A DNA stretch of 64,000 nt from Tupaia tana (Eukaryota; Chordata; Mammalia; Scandentia; Tupaiidae), in contig JAKSZU010000016.1 in the NCBI GenBank assembly GCA_026018925.1, forward strand, positions 5,500,940 through 5,564,939, written 5' to 3'. This document shows positions 46,263-56,849 of the stretch, piece by piece. The position numbers were made by a program, and so were the translations under genes. The number at the start of each line of letters is the position of its first letter. The first letter of the stretch is position 1. The notes under the pieces were generated by a model that was given only the letters and a program-made list of their open reading frames with translations, was not told the origin of the DNA and did not search any database.

Positions 46263-46737
46263 ATATATATATATAGGCCAATATCCCTCATGAACATAAA
46301 TGCAAAAATTCTAAATGAAATAATAGTAAACAGAATAATTAATATATAATGTGTATTATGGAGTTAATTTGAGAAATGTAAAATTGATTTACCATTAAAG
46401 AAGTCAAACAAAACAATTGACTATATTAATCGTATAAAGAAAACAAATCATATCATACAGTTATTTCAATAAATGCAACACGATTCATTCAATACCCAAA
46501 CAAACACTCAGAAAATTAAGAATGGAAGAAAAATTTCTAATCTAATAGACATTTTCTACATAGAAGAAAAGTAAAGAAAGAAAACCCTGCAAGTCACATA
46601 ATGCTCAACAGTGAACTAATGAATGTTTTCCCCCTGACTTTGGGAAGCAGATAAGGATGTCTGTTATTATCTCTTCCATTCAGAATTATGCTAGCTGTCC
46701 TGGTTAGTGCAGTAGGGTTAGATCAGATCAGCAGAGT

Positions 46738-46985
46738 GGTGTCCCATGATTGAATACTGGTGGATTTATAAGGAGAGAAAGAGAAACCAGGGCAGGGGCA
46801 CACAATACACAGAGACAGACACAGACACACAGACACAAACTCCTACTCTTTCACCATCTAATGCTCTGCACCACCTAGACACTCTTCACAGAGTCCCCAG
46901 TAACAAGAAAACCCTTACCAGATGCAGTCTTTTGACCTCAAAACTATGAACTAAATAAACCTATATTCCTTGTGAATTAACTTAG
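46738..46985 (+). mobile_element. Partial MaLR LTR (MST/THE1-like)
   Basis: 'tgattgaatactggtggatttataaggagagaaagag', 'aacccttaccagatgcagtcttttgacctc' and 'actatgaactaaataaacctatattcc' match the 3' part of a MaLR LTR. The 5' part and internal region are absent. Confidence 0.7.
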
Positions 46986-46987
46986 CT

Positions 46988-47255
46988 GTGATAGTCGATT
47001 AAGTAACAGGGATTCTTCTGATCCATGAACATGGGATCTCTTTCCATTTACTTGTGTGTTCCAATCCAACCCTGGTGGCTTGAAAAAGGATAACAGGCAT
47101 GTGTGACAGTATGCCCAATCTTGATGGGATGGAGAAAAAAAGGAAAAACGATTACAGTGTGACCATGCTCTGTTGGTAGATGCTTTCTTGCTCACTCTCT
47201 TTCTCTGGCAAGCAGACACACCATCTGTCAATTAAAAATATACATAAAAAAGAAA
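46988..47255 (+). mobile_element. tRNA-derived SINE, old
   Basis: Head decayed. 'accctggtggcttgaaaaagg', 'agtatgcccaatcttgatgggatgg', 'attacagtgtgaccatgc' and the CT-rich end 'ctctggcaagcagacacacc' are clear. Confidence 0.8.
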
Positions 47256-47289
47256 GAAAGACAACTAATGATCCATTTCGTTTTTAAAG

Positions 47290-47350
47290 ACATTATCTTC
47301 CTTGTTCAGCCTCCTGTGTAGCTGGGACTAAAGACACAAGCCACCAAGCC

Positions 47351-47415
<65 letters not shown>

Positions 47416-47640
47416 CCAGTGGTTGTTTAAACAGGGTCTTGCTACGCTGTCCAGGTCAACCCTAAGACCATGATCCTCTTACATCAATCCCAGAGTCACT
47501 GGGATTACAGGCACATGTCACCAGCCCATGTTTTGACTGGAACGAAAATTGAACCCAGGCCTCCTCAGCCTCAGACTGAGAACTCAGCCTGCAGACCACA
47601 GCATTGTAGTAGTGTGTGGCATCACAGCTGAGTCCACAAG
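47290..47640 (-). mobile_element. tRNA/7SL composite SINE with 61-base poly(T)
   Basis: On the minus strand: a tRNA-like piece with GGCCTGGGTTCAA, then a 7SL/Alu-like monomer (GCCTGTAATCCCAG, GAGGATCATGG, GACCTGGACAGCGTAGC, AAGACCCTGT), then 61 A, then a second 7SL-like left part (CTTGGTGGCTTGTG, AGTCCCAGCTAC, AGGAGGCTGA). 7SL-derived SINEs are known from primates, rodents and tree shrews. This is the only such element in the window. The unbroken A run is unusual beside so decayed a body. Confidence 0.75.
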
Positions 47641-48039
47641 TAAGTTTTTAAATGGATTTTATATTCTGAAACTACTGTTTTTACTCGCTAGTTCTAATAA
47701 ATTTTTGGTGGTGTCTTAAGAGTTTTCTTTATACAGAATCACATCACCTGTAAACAAAGACAGTCTTATTTCTTCCTATTCATTTTGGGTGTCTTTCATT
47801 TCTTTTTCTTGCTTAATTATTTGTTCTGGCTAGAAGTTCCTGTACTATGCTGCATAGGAGTGGCAAGAATGAATATCCTTGTTTTGTTCCTGATCATAAA
47901 GGAAAGCTTTCTGCTTTTCACTAGTGAGTATGATGTTAGCTGTAGCCTTGTCATATGTAGCCTTTATTACGTTGAGAAACATTTCTTCTATACCTTAATT
48001 TCTTTAGAGCTGATTTTTTTTAATCAAGAAAGGATGTTA

Positions 48040-48293
48040 GGGAACCAGCAGTTAGCGTAATGGCTATGTTGCTGGACTCCCACATAGTCAACTGCGATTC
48101 ACGTCCCGGACCCGGTGGCTTAAAACTCATGCTGGGCGTGTGTGCGTGCGTGCCCAAGATCCCAAGAGGAGAATGGAGGAGAAGGGATTGCGGCATGACC
48201 ATCCCCCCTGGGGGGTGATTTCTTGCTTTCTGTCTCTATGTCTCTCTCTGTCTGGCAAGCGCACGCGCCCTATAGCGAAAACCTCTCCAAAAA
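48040..48293 (+). mobile_element. Young SINE, GGGAACC subtype
   Basis: GGGAACCAGCAG, B-box variant 'gattcacgtcccgg', palindrome CCCCCCTGGGGGG. Exact target-site duplication aagaaaggatgtta. Confidence 0.96.
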
Positions 48294-48449
48294 AAAGAAA
48301 GGATGTTACAATTTGTCAAATGATTTTCCTGCAGTTATTGAGATGATCATATGATTTTTATCTTTCCTTCTGTTAATCTGCTATATTTTGTTTATTGAAT
48401 TGGTGATGTAGAACCATACATGCATTCCAGGTAAAAACCCCATTTGATT

Positions 48450-48590
48450 GGGACTAGCAGGTGGTGTGGTTGAGATGCTAGAGTCACATGGTCAAACATG
48501 GTTACCTTCCTGCTTTTTTTCTCTCACTTTCTCTCGTGCACATGCCCTACAGTAAATTAAAAAATAACAACAATAATAAATAGAAGTAAA
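48450..48590 (+). mobile_element. tRNA-derived SINE, short and decayed
   Basis: 'gggactagcaggtggtgtggttgag', then 'cttcctgctttttttctctcactttctctcgtgcacatgccctacag' and an A-rich tail. Confidence 0.8.
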
Positions 48591-50214
48591 CAAATAATTT
48601 TTTTAAAAAGTTGATCATGGTGTATTAAGTTTTTGATATGCCATTGTATTTGGCTTGCTAGTATTTTGTTGAGGATTTTGTCTCAAGGATTAATAGATAT
48701 TGGCCTGAATTTCCTTTTCCTATGGCATGCTTATCTGACTTTAATATCAGAGTAATAACGCTGGCCTTATAAAATGGGTTTGGAAGTGTTCCCTTTTCTT
48801 TAATTTTTTGAAAGAGTCTGTGAGGAATTGCTATTAATCATTCTTTAAATGTTTGTTAGAATTCACCAGTAAAGTCTTCTGATTCTGAACTTTTCTTTCT
48901 GGTAAGATTTTATTTTTGTTATTGATTCAATCTAATATTTTACTCATTATTGGTCTGTTCAGGTTTTTCTATTTATTTATGATTTAGTCTTGCTAGGTTG
49001 TGTTTTTAGAAATTCATTCAGTTTTTCCTAGGCTGACTATTTTAGGAGTGTATAATTGTTTTTAGTAGTCTTTTATGATGCTATTTATTTCTGTTGTATG
49101 TTGTAATGTCTCTTCTTCCATTTATAATTTTGTTTCTTTTCTCTCTTTTTATTAAGTTCTTATAGCTAAAGACAGCAATTTTATATGACTTTTCAAAAAA
49201 CAAACTCCATTTCAGTTGTTTTTTTTTTTCCTACTGTTTTTCTACTTTCTGTTTCATTTATTTGGGTTCTTATCTTTATTATTTTTTTCCTTCTGCCAAT
49301 TTTGGGTTTACTTTGTTGTTATTTTTCTACTTCCTTGTATTGTTTGAGATATTTCTTTTCTTGTAACAGGCATTTATTGCTATAAACTTCTGTCTTAAAA
49401 CTGCTTGTGTTGCATCCCATAAGTTTTGAATTGTTGCATTTCCATTTTCATTTGTCTTGAGATATTTTTATATTTCTCTTTTGACTTCTGCTTTAACTAA
49501 TTTATTGTTTAAGAGTGTGCTGTTTCATTTTCACATATTTTAAATTTTTAAATTTTCCTCCTATTAGTGATTTCTATTTTTTATCATTAGGGTCAGAAAA
49601 AGATACATGATATCATTTCATCCTTCTTAAATTTAAGATTTGTTTTGTGACTAACATATCCTCTATCCTAGAGGATGTTTCATGTGTACTTGAGAAAAAT
49701 ATATATTCTGTTTCCATTGTATAAAATGTTCTGTATGTTTTGTAGATCCATTTGGTCTAATACGCTGTTCAAGTGTGCTATTTCCTTATTGATTTTCTGT
49801 CTGGATGATCTATCTATTGTTGAAAGTGGGGTATTGAAGTCCCCTTCTATTATTGTGTTGCTATTTCTCCCTTTAGTTCTGTAAATATCTGCTTTATATA
49901 TTTTAGCTGCTCTAAATTTGGGTGCATATAAATTTATAATCATTATGTGTGCTTGACGAATTGACTGCTTTGTCATTATATAATTACCTTCTCTTCTCTT
50001 CTCTTTTTTTTACAGTTTTTGACTTAAAGTTAATTTTGTCTGATTGGTGCATGTCTATCTCTTCTCTCTTTTGCTTATATTTACTTGGAATATTTCTTTC
50101 TTTTCCTTCACTTTCAGTCTATGTTTGTCCTTAACACTAAAGTGATTCTCTTATAGGCAGAATACAGTTGGGTTTTCTAAAAAATCCATTCAGCCATGTT
50201 ATGTCTGGATTGGA

Positions 50215-50475
50215 TTTTTTTTTTTTTTTTTTTGAGAGGTTTTTGCTATAGGGCACGTGTGCTCACCAGAAAGACAGAGAGAGACAGAGAGATCCCCTGG
50301 GGATCCCTAGCGGGGATGGCCACACCGCAATCCCTTTTCCTCCATTCTCCTCTTGGGATCTTGGGCACGCATGCACACGCGCCCGGCGTGAGTTTAAGCC
50401 ACCGGGTCCGGGACTTGAACTGAGATCAACTACGTGGGATTCCAGCGACATAGCCATTATGCCAACTGCTGGTCC
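50215..50475 (-). mobile_element. Young SINE, long type, antisense
   Basis: Poly(T), 'gagaggtttttgctatagggcacgtgtgctcacc', intact head 'gccaactgctggtccc'. Target-site duplication tggattggat / tggattagat. The palindrome is altered to ATCCCCTGGGGATCC. Confidence 0.93.
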
Positions 50476-50617
50476 CTGGATTAGATAATTTAACCTATTT
50501 ACATCTAAAGTAATTATTGATAGGTGAGAACTTAATTGCCATTTCGTTTTTTGTTTTCTGATTATTTCATAGTTCATTTGTGCCTTTCTTTCTATCTTCA
50601 TTTGCTATTTAAGTTTT

Positions 50618-50900
50618 TAAGATTTTTTGTTTGTTTGTTTGTTTTCGTGATAGGATGTGTGTACTCATGGAAAAGAGACAGAGAGAGAGGAAAAGTAAAA
50701 AATCATCACCAGGGGTGAGTGCCATACCCCACAATTCCTTCTCCTCCATTCTCCTTTTGGGGTTTTTAGCACACATACACACAAACACACACACACACAC
50801 ACACACAGTGTAATTTTCAAACTACCATGTTTGGGACTTGAACCAGGTAGTTGGCCATGTGGAATCAAGCCCTTTAACCACTACCCCACCTAGCTGGCCC
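50618..50900 (-). mobile_element. tRNA-derived SINE with internal (CA)n, antisense
   Basis: 'gtgataggatgtgtgtactcatgg', (CA)n at 50781-50808, 'gggacttgaaccaggtag', ending 'ctaccccacctagctggccc'. The microsatellite sits at the same internal place as in the copy at 44765. Confidence 0.9.
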
Positions 50901-50911
50901 AGTTCTTTGAG

Positions 50912-50915
<4 letters not shown>

Positions 50916-50957
<42 letters not shown>
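50916..50957. repeat. (AT)n microsatellite
   Basis: About 20 pure AT units between the SINE head and old L1 sequence. Confidence 0.97.
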
Positions 50958-50960
<3 letters not shown>

Positions 50961-51230
50961 GGCTTTACTTTCTCTCTTTTATGAATCTATTAGAGTTTGT
51001 TTTGTTTTGCTTGTAATTACCATGAGTCTTACTACATGGTATAATAGGTTTCTTTAAGCTAATAACCACTTATGTTTAGTCACATACAAAAACTTTATAC
51101 TTTCATTCTCCTTTGCCTTTTATGCTATTAATGTTATAAATTATATCTTAAAAAATTATGTATCCATGAAAAATTATTGTAACTATATTTATTTTTAAAT
51201 ATGTTTTTATAGAGTTCTATTCCTTTTTTT

Positions 51231-51645
51231 AATTTAAATTTATTTGTTTACATTCATTCACTGTACATCATTACAGCATACAAAATGAGATTTTCCATCC
51301 AGAGTACACTGTATATTGTCTCAATCAAGCACATCAACATACATGTTATTGTCGACAAATAATTTTCCATTTCTTGTTTCCTGTATGTTTTGCTCCCCCC
51401 CCCCCCCATCCTTGGTTCCCTATCTCTTACCCTCAGCCATCTCCCACTCTCTTCCCACACTGTCTCTGGTATCTATGCTTACTTTCTATATTGTTTTCCC
51501 CCCATTTTTTGTTGAATTACTAAAGATCTTAATTAATCTAAATATTTTCATAGCAAACACAGGTGATATATACATTTCCATGAACACAAGTCTAACTTTA
51601 GGCATCCTATGAAGTAGCACCTAGCTGGGGCTATATATCTTAACT
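51231..51645 (-). repeat. Distal 3' UTR block of the ORF1-only element
   Basis: Contains a run of 13 C (G on the coding strand) at 51396-51408, the word GCTTGATTGAGACAATATACAG and the true poly(A) end. The same block, truncated, is the independent insertion at 20177-20371. Confidence 0.85.
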
Positions 51646-51669
51646 GCGGTCATCGAATGGATTTTTTTT

Positions 51670-52090
51670 CCTGAAACTTTTCTCTTTTTTTTTTTGTAAC
51701 TTAATTTACATTCTTACCCTAAGCATCATCACAGCATACAAAATATGATTTCCCATCCAGAATATACTGCATAGTGACTTAATCATACATATTATTATTT
51801 TCCACTTATTTATTATTATTTTCCATTTCCAAAATTTTCCATCTATACTTCCTAGAATTTCTTACCCCTCTTTCTGACCCTCTGTCCTTTCCCACCCTCT
51901 TCTCCCACTGTCTCTGGTGTCTACAATTGTCTTCTATTCCTTTTCTACCCACATTGTATTGATCACACGATTTCTTAAATAATCTAACTACTTTCAATGG
52001 TAAGTTTACATAGTACTATTAAGAAAACCAGTTTTAACTTAAATTATAGAAATGCTAAGGAACTTTTCTTAAAGCCAGGAAACAAGTTAG
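51670..52090 (-). repeat. Proximal 3' UTR block of the ORF1-only element
   Basis: Related to the distal block by ACCAGAGACAGTG..GGAAGAG, GGATGGGAAATCATATTTTGTATGCTGTGATGATG and a fossil 11-A run at 51682-51692. Visibly diverged from the distal block, so the two were different subfamilies before they were joined. Confidence 0.8.
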
Positions 52091-52264
52091 GATTCTGTTC
52101 AAATGGTAGATGCATGAACCTATCAGTCTCATGTACTTTACCTTCTGTTCTGGTTCCATTTTTCCTATTAAATTCTGGGATATAATATTCAACTCCTGAC
52201 TTGTCCCTATGATTAAGCTGGCCGCTTTCTTAGTTTTTGAACTCTTCTTTCCTTGTGTCTGTAT

Positions 52265-53563
52265 TTAATTTTCCTGATATAACACAACCTTGAGAACTTC
52301 TTGGAGATCTGGTCTGGTGCTGGTAAATTCTTTTTTTTTTTTTTTCTTTTTTCTGTTTTTGGAGAGGTTTTTGCTATAGGGCGTGTGCGCTTGCCAGACA
52401 GACAGAGAGAGACAGAGAGATAGAAAGCGAGAAATCACCCCCCAGGGGGGATGGCCATGCCGCAATCCCTTCTCCTCCATTCTCTTCTCGGGATCTTTGG
52501 CACGCACGCACACGCGCCCGGCGTGAGTTTAAGCTGCCGGGCCCAGGACTCGAACCGCGGTCGACTACGTGGGAGTCCAGCGACATAGCCATTATGCTAA
52601 CTGCTGGTCCCAAGGTGCTGGTAAATTCTTTCAGGTTTTGTTTATCTGAGAATGTTCCTGTCTTTTCTTCCCACCTGAAAGATAATCTCGCTGGGTACAG
52701 TATTCTCGGCTGCAATTGCTTTTCTCCTAACACTTTGAATATATTTTCCCATTCCTTCCTCGCCCGCATTGTTTCTGATGAGAAATCTGCTGTTAGCCTG
52801 ATGGGATGTCCTTTGTAGGTAACTTGATGTTTTTCTCTTGCCAATCTTAGTATCTTGTCTTTGTCTGTGGTTTTGGTCAACCTGGCTATAATGTGTCTTG
52901 GAGAGATCTTCTTGGGTTGATTCTATTTGGGGTCCTTTGTATTTTTTGGGACTGGATCTTCGAATGCCTTTCTGGGTTTGGAAAGTTTTCTTGTAGGATT
53001 TCATGGAATAGATTATCAGTGCCCTTATGGGTCTCTTCACCTTCTGGAATGCCAATTTTCCGGATATTTGGATGTTTGATGGTAACCAGTACTTCTCGCA
53101 TATTATTCTCAAATTTTTGTGCCATTTTCTCAGTCTTCATGGTGGATTTTTCTAGGCCAGCCATTTTCTCTTCTACGTCTGAGATTCTATTTTCTGTATG
53201 ATCTAGTCTGCTTTTTATACTTTCAAGGGAGATTTTGACTTCCTGTATTATAGACTTCATTTCTAACAGTTCCGTTTGACTCTTTTGTAAAGCGTGTAAT
53301 TCCTTTTATAGATCTTGCAAGAATTTCCTCACCTCCTGGAACTCGTCAACTTCTTTCTCCTTTCTCTTTAGCAGTTCATTGTCTCTCTTCTCTTCCATCT
53401 CAGTTAGCTTCACCATTATGAATGTTCTAAATTCTTTATCAGACATTTCCATGATTTGCATTGAACTGCTGGTGGATGAAGAGGAGTTATTCTTTTCCCT
53501 TGGAGGAGAGGTATTTTCTTGCTTTCCCATATTTCTTGTAGTCCTGCGGTGATTTCTTGTCAT
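52265..53563 (-). pseudogene. L1-type ORF1 protein gene, decayed and SINE-split
   Basis: Encodes the LINE RNA-binding chaperone ORF1p, about 333 residues without the SINE. The start at 53563 gives MTRNHRRTTRNMGK, then a Ser-rich basic N-terminus. A coiled coil follows at about residues 40-150 (MVKLTEMEEKRDNELLKRKE, SIKSRLDHTENRISDVEEK). Then come the RRM region (NIRKIGIPEGEE, LFHEILQENFPNP, IQRTPNR) and the C-terminal domain (HQVTYKGHPIRLTADFSSET, LQPRILYPARLSF, KEFTST), ending LQEVLKVVLYQEN. One nonsense codon at 53306, one frameshift near 52890 and the SINE at 52333-52613 break it. Its length matches normal ORF1p. Confidence 0.9.
52333..52613 (-). mobile_element. Young SINE inside the ORF1-only element
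   Basis: Full long-type antisense copy with intact B-box 'gactcgaaccgcggtc' and head 'gctaactgctggtccc'. Exact target-site duplication ggtgctggtaaattctt. It lies about 65 bases before the ORF1 stop codon. Confidence 0.97.
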
Positions 53564-53744
53564 CTGATGGATGGTGTGTTTCTTTTGAATTCTTGAAGTT
53601 CAATCATGCTAGCTTTGTTTGCTGGAGGCTGAATTATCAGTAGAAAATCTTCATTTTTCCTGTCCCCTGAAATGACTACTTTGCAGGAGCCATGAGGAAT
53701 CCACTTCTAGAGTTCTATTCCTTTTTTAGCACTTCGGTGAAATT

Positions 53745-53900
53745 TTGCATTTTCTTATGTGATATTTGATGAGGCTATAAGTTTCATGAAGGCACAGACT
53801 ATGACATATTTATCAACTATTGCATTCCCAGCACTGAGTATAGCACTTAGTACAGAATAGCGCTTAATACATAACTATTGAATTGATAAAGCAAGTAATT
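53745..53900 (+). repeat. L2 3' end fragment
   Basis: 'gtttcatgaaggcacagactatgacatatttatcaactattgcattcccagcactgagtatagcacttagtacag ... cttaatacataactattgaattgat' follows the L2 tail. Confidence 0.7.
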
Positions 53901-53951
53901 ACATTGTGTGTAACTGGCTACTTAATGTTTGCCTTTATAAGAGCAGTAGTA

Positions 53952-53954
<3 letters not shown>

Positions 53955-53991
<37 letters not shown>
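53955..53991. repeat. Poly(T) run
   Basis: About 37 T, followed directly by unique sequence 'aaccaaagcgttgtcag'. No recognisable retrocopy body follows. Confidence 0.95.
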
Positions 53992-53996
<5 letters not shown>

Positions 53997-56849
53997 AAGC
54001 GTTGTCAGTCCACGGAGCTAAGTAATGCTTCTGAAGATACATGGGTCGAATGAATAAAAGTGAATGATGAGTGCCTAACAATTGTGAGAAAAATTAAAAG
54101 GGAGTTCAGGGCAGTCGGCTTACATCGCGATGTGGCTTTGGTGCTTAACAGCCAAAGGCCAGCACACTCCCTGGCAGGGAGCTGCCCTCTCGGGTTCTCC
54201 AGAACTTCAAACAAAGCAGTAAGCCGGTCTATCATTTAGGAGCCCGGAGAAAGCCCAGAAGAAATGCAACCGAGAATGGCAGCAGTCTTCCGTTTGACCT
54301 TCAAATCACACACTTTCAGACAGCCACTTTCTTTACCCAGTCATAAGGTCAGTTCTGATTGGAGAAGGTCTGATATAAATTACACCCTGACTCCTCTGTG
54401 TGAGGTTTGCAACGGGTGTGGTTGAACCCAGAGAGGAGCCTGGAAGGAAAATAAAGGGAGAGGTGCTGAGAAAGGGTGAAGCAAACGGTCTGGAGAGGGC
54501 ATTCTGGAGGGTGGGGGAGAGACGGCCCTCGTGCCATGTCTCATTAATGTTCAGGAACAACTCTACGATCTAACTGTATGTGGTCTTTGTTTTTAAACGA
54601 TCTCTGTTGTTATTGTTCTGCTTTTGTTTTCAACAAAAAAGCCATCTCCTTGTCCTAGACATAGGAAAGTGACTAGAGCAGTGTTTTCAAAGGTTTTGCT
54701 GGTATGGTTTCCTAAATACACATCTCCATGTTGGATCACTGCAGCATCCCCCACTCCCTGCCCTGCACTGGTAGGCCCTCCTAGAAGTCTGTGTCCCCCT
54801 GAGTACCTATTTCACAGATTTTGTGGTGGAAGGTTTTGAGGTTCCTGATACAGGGATCTTACATTACAAATAGGAATCTTCCTTTTTCTCTGTTGGCATA
54901 GTCCAGTCATCGGCAGCTGTACAAAGGAAGGCCAGAAGGTGTTTGTGCTGGGTATGGCTCTATGTTACAGAGTGAGCAATTGTGTTAGGAAGGTGGAACC
55001 CCGGAGGCCAGTGAAATTCAGTAGCTGGTCAGGTTTCCCTAGTCAGTCACTTCCCCTTCTGTCCTTTGCAGTGATTCTCTTTATAGTGTCTGCATTTCGT
55101 TGTGCGAAGGGGACATACATTATGAATTGAAGAAGCACAGACTTTTTTGAAATGGAGGGTGTGTTTTATTGTTGTCTGTTTTGATAACTACTTGGAGAAA
55201 CAGATTGAGGTGGGAATAATAATCAATCAAGAGAAGAACTGGGGCTTTTCAGCTACAGTCCTCACAGCTCTGTATAGTACCTGCCTTCCCTCTGAAGGTA
55301 GACCACCCTGAATCTTTCATCTTTCTGACTGAAAGGAGAAAAGTTTTCATGCAGATACCTTTTTTTGTCCTCTGACCTTCAAGGTTCCCTTGGGTAGTTT
55401 CCCTTGTAGTACACTGAGCACAGAGTAACACACGGAAATGATCTTCCTTAGGATCTCATAAAAATTTAGCCATTATCGCCCACGAGCAACTCCATTTAAA
55501 TAAGGTTATCCAAACAGTTTTAATTTCTTAATGGGCTGAAACTCAGAATACCTCAACTTTTGTAGAAGTAAAATGAAGTTGATGGATTGACTTAAAGTGT
55601 TACTCCCCAAACCGAGAGAAGAGATTACGGTCCAGATCCCAGTGAGTGTGTGGTTTCCTAAATACACATCTCCATGTCATTATTTCACTACATGTGAAAT
55701 GATACTCATCCCCCTAGTGAGGAGCTAATCTTCTCAACTGTCTTTCAATCCTTTTAATTAATAAAAGATAAATTCTTATTTCAGTTCTGGAAAATCTTAA
55801 CACGTTTGTAACCTTAGTCTTTCTTATTTAACCAAAGAGGGGTCAGTCTTAGGCCGAAGACTATCATGTTATTGTACAATATTTTCTCCTTTCTTCTTAT
55901 TCATTATTTCTTATTCATGTGTTTAGTGGCCAGTGGTGCTAGCTTTCTATTTACTCATTTAACTATGATTGCTACATTGTGCTAGGCTCACTTCGAGACA
56001 CTAGTAATTCTGTGGTTAATAAAAATATTGTTACTGTGCTTGCAAAATTTACAATTTGGTGATAAGACACTTTTTGTTCAATTACATTTAAAATCTAAAA
56101 GGTGAGTTATTTAATTAGAGCAAAATAAGTAAATTCTGTTATAGGTGATTCATAAATGCGACAAAAATAATAAAGGTGGCATGATTGTATGATTCAAATT
56201 GGAAGAGCCTGAGGTAAGTTATATAATCAATATTAATTTCTTTTCTTTCTTCTTTAGATAAGGAAACATTTTTTTCTGTGTCTACTACTACTCCGGATAG
56301 CAAAGACATCCGGAACAAAGAGGTACTTGCTATTCTAAAAATGCTCGTGAATAAAGGAGAAAAAGAAGTCAATATTTAGCTAATGGTGTGAATATTTACC
56401 TGGAGCCCCTCGACCACACTGGTGTGTGTTAAGGGCAGCTTCCAGGCACAGTGCACCAGGGCGGGATGGGGCGGGTCTGGGGGAAGAGGCGAGCTGGGCA
56501 TGGCGCTCCAGGGTTGGGGCTGAGGGCAGGAGAGACAGACCCGGGCACACCATGAAGCCCCACGTATGCCATGCTAAGGAATTTGCATTTCCCCCTGAAG
56601 ACATCGGGACACCACCGTGAATTTTAAACAGAGGAATGGCACGACCAGATGTGCTCTTAGCAAAATGACTCTTGCTGCTTTTCTTTGGAGTTTTCATTAA
56701 AAAACAAAACCAAAAATAAATCTATTGAGGTGATCTGAAATTGATGAGAACTCACACAAAACAAAACAAAATCTTTCTCCTGCCCTCCTGTTACGTTCCA
56801 ATAAAGTGCAGTTTTCTGTCTTCCTGTATTTTCAGCTCTGAACACATCA
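53992..56849. other. Mostly unique DNA
   Basis: No named element. A piece at 56560-56690 ('aaggaatttgcatttccccctgaagac', 'aaacagaggaatggcacgacc') resembles an ancient interspersed repeat. Frames up to 105 codons at 56380-56700 lack a domain. An exact 27-base word occurs twice (54705-54731 and 55651-55677). Confidence 0.4.

Larger units (their letters stand above)
40960..46735 (+). mobile_element. Old L1 (L1ME/L1MC-like), sense, broken
   Basis: ORF1 end and inter-ORF region lie at about 41540-42120 ('ttctccagacaactaaaac', 'cactgaaggaaaatg'). The ORF2 endonuclease region is at about 45060-45890 ('attctcaattgtagttgaagattttcacac', 'gtgctgggtcataaacaaa'), and reverse-transcriptase remnants are at about 46270-46730 ('atccctcatgaacataaatgcaaaaattc'). 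It is interrupted by the SET retrocopy and two SINEs. No usable frame remains. Confidence 0.85.
47645..51209 (-). mobile_element. Old L1 (L1ME/L1MC-like), antisense, broken
   Basis: Read on the minus strand it runs from the 5' part near 51209 through the endonuclease region (frame at 49680-49976 with INLYAPKFRAAKI and IIEGDFNTPLS, the conserved L1 endonuclease motifs) to reverse transcriptase near 47700. Several stops and frameshifts are present. Four SINEs and one (AT)n interrupt it, and the ORF1-only element inserted at its 5' edge. Confidence 0.9.
51230..53707 (-). mobile_element. ORF1-only LINE (HAL1-like) with tandem 3' UTRs
   Basis: One insertion bounded by the exact 20-base repeat tagagttctattcctttttt at 51210-51229 and 53708-53727. 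On the minus strand it has about 144 bases of 5' leader, an L1-type ORF1, about 1.03 kb of 3' UTR made of two related blocks, and poly(A). No ORF2 endonuclease or reverse transcriptase is present, and the 3' UTR starts straight after the ORF1 stop. Without the SINE it is about 2.18 kb. This is the architecture of 'half-L1' elements, which use another LINE's ORF2 protein. An internally deleted L1 is the alternative. Confidence 0.85.

Noticed and set aside
51230-53707. Ordinary truncated L1
   Set aside because: Truncated L1s keep the 3' end and lose the 5' end; here ORF1 and the leader are kept while all of ORF2 is missing, inside one target-site duplication.
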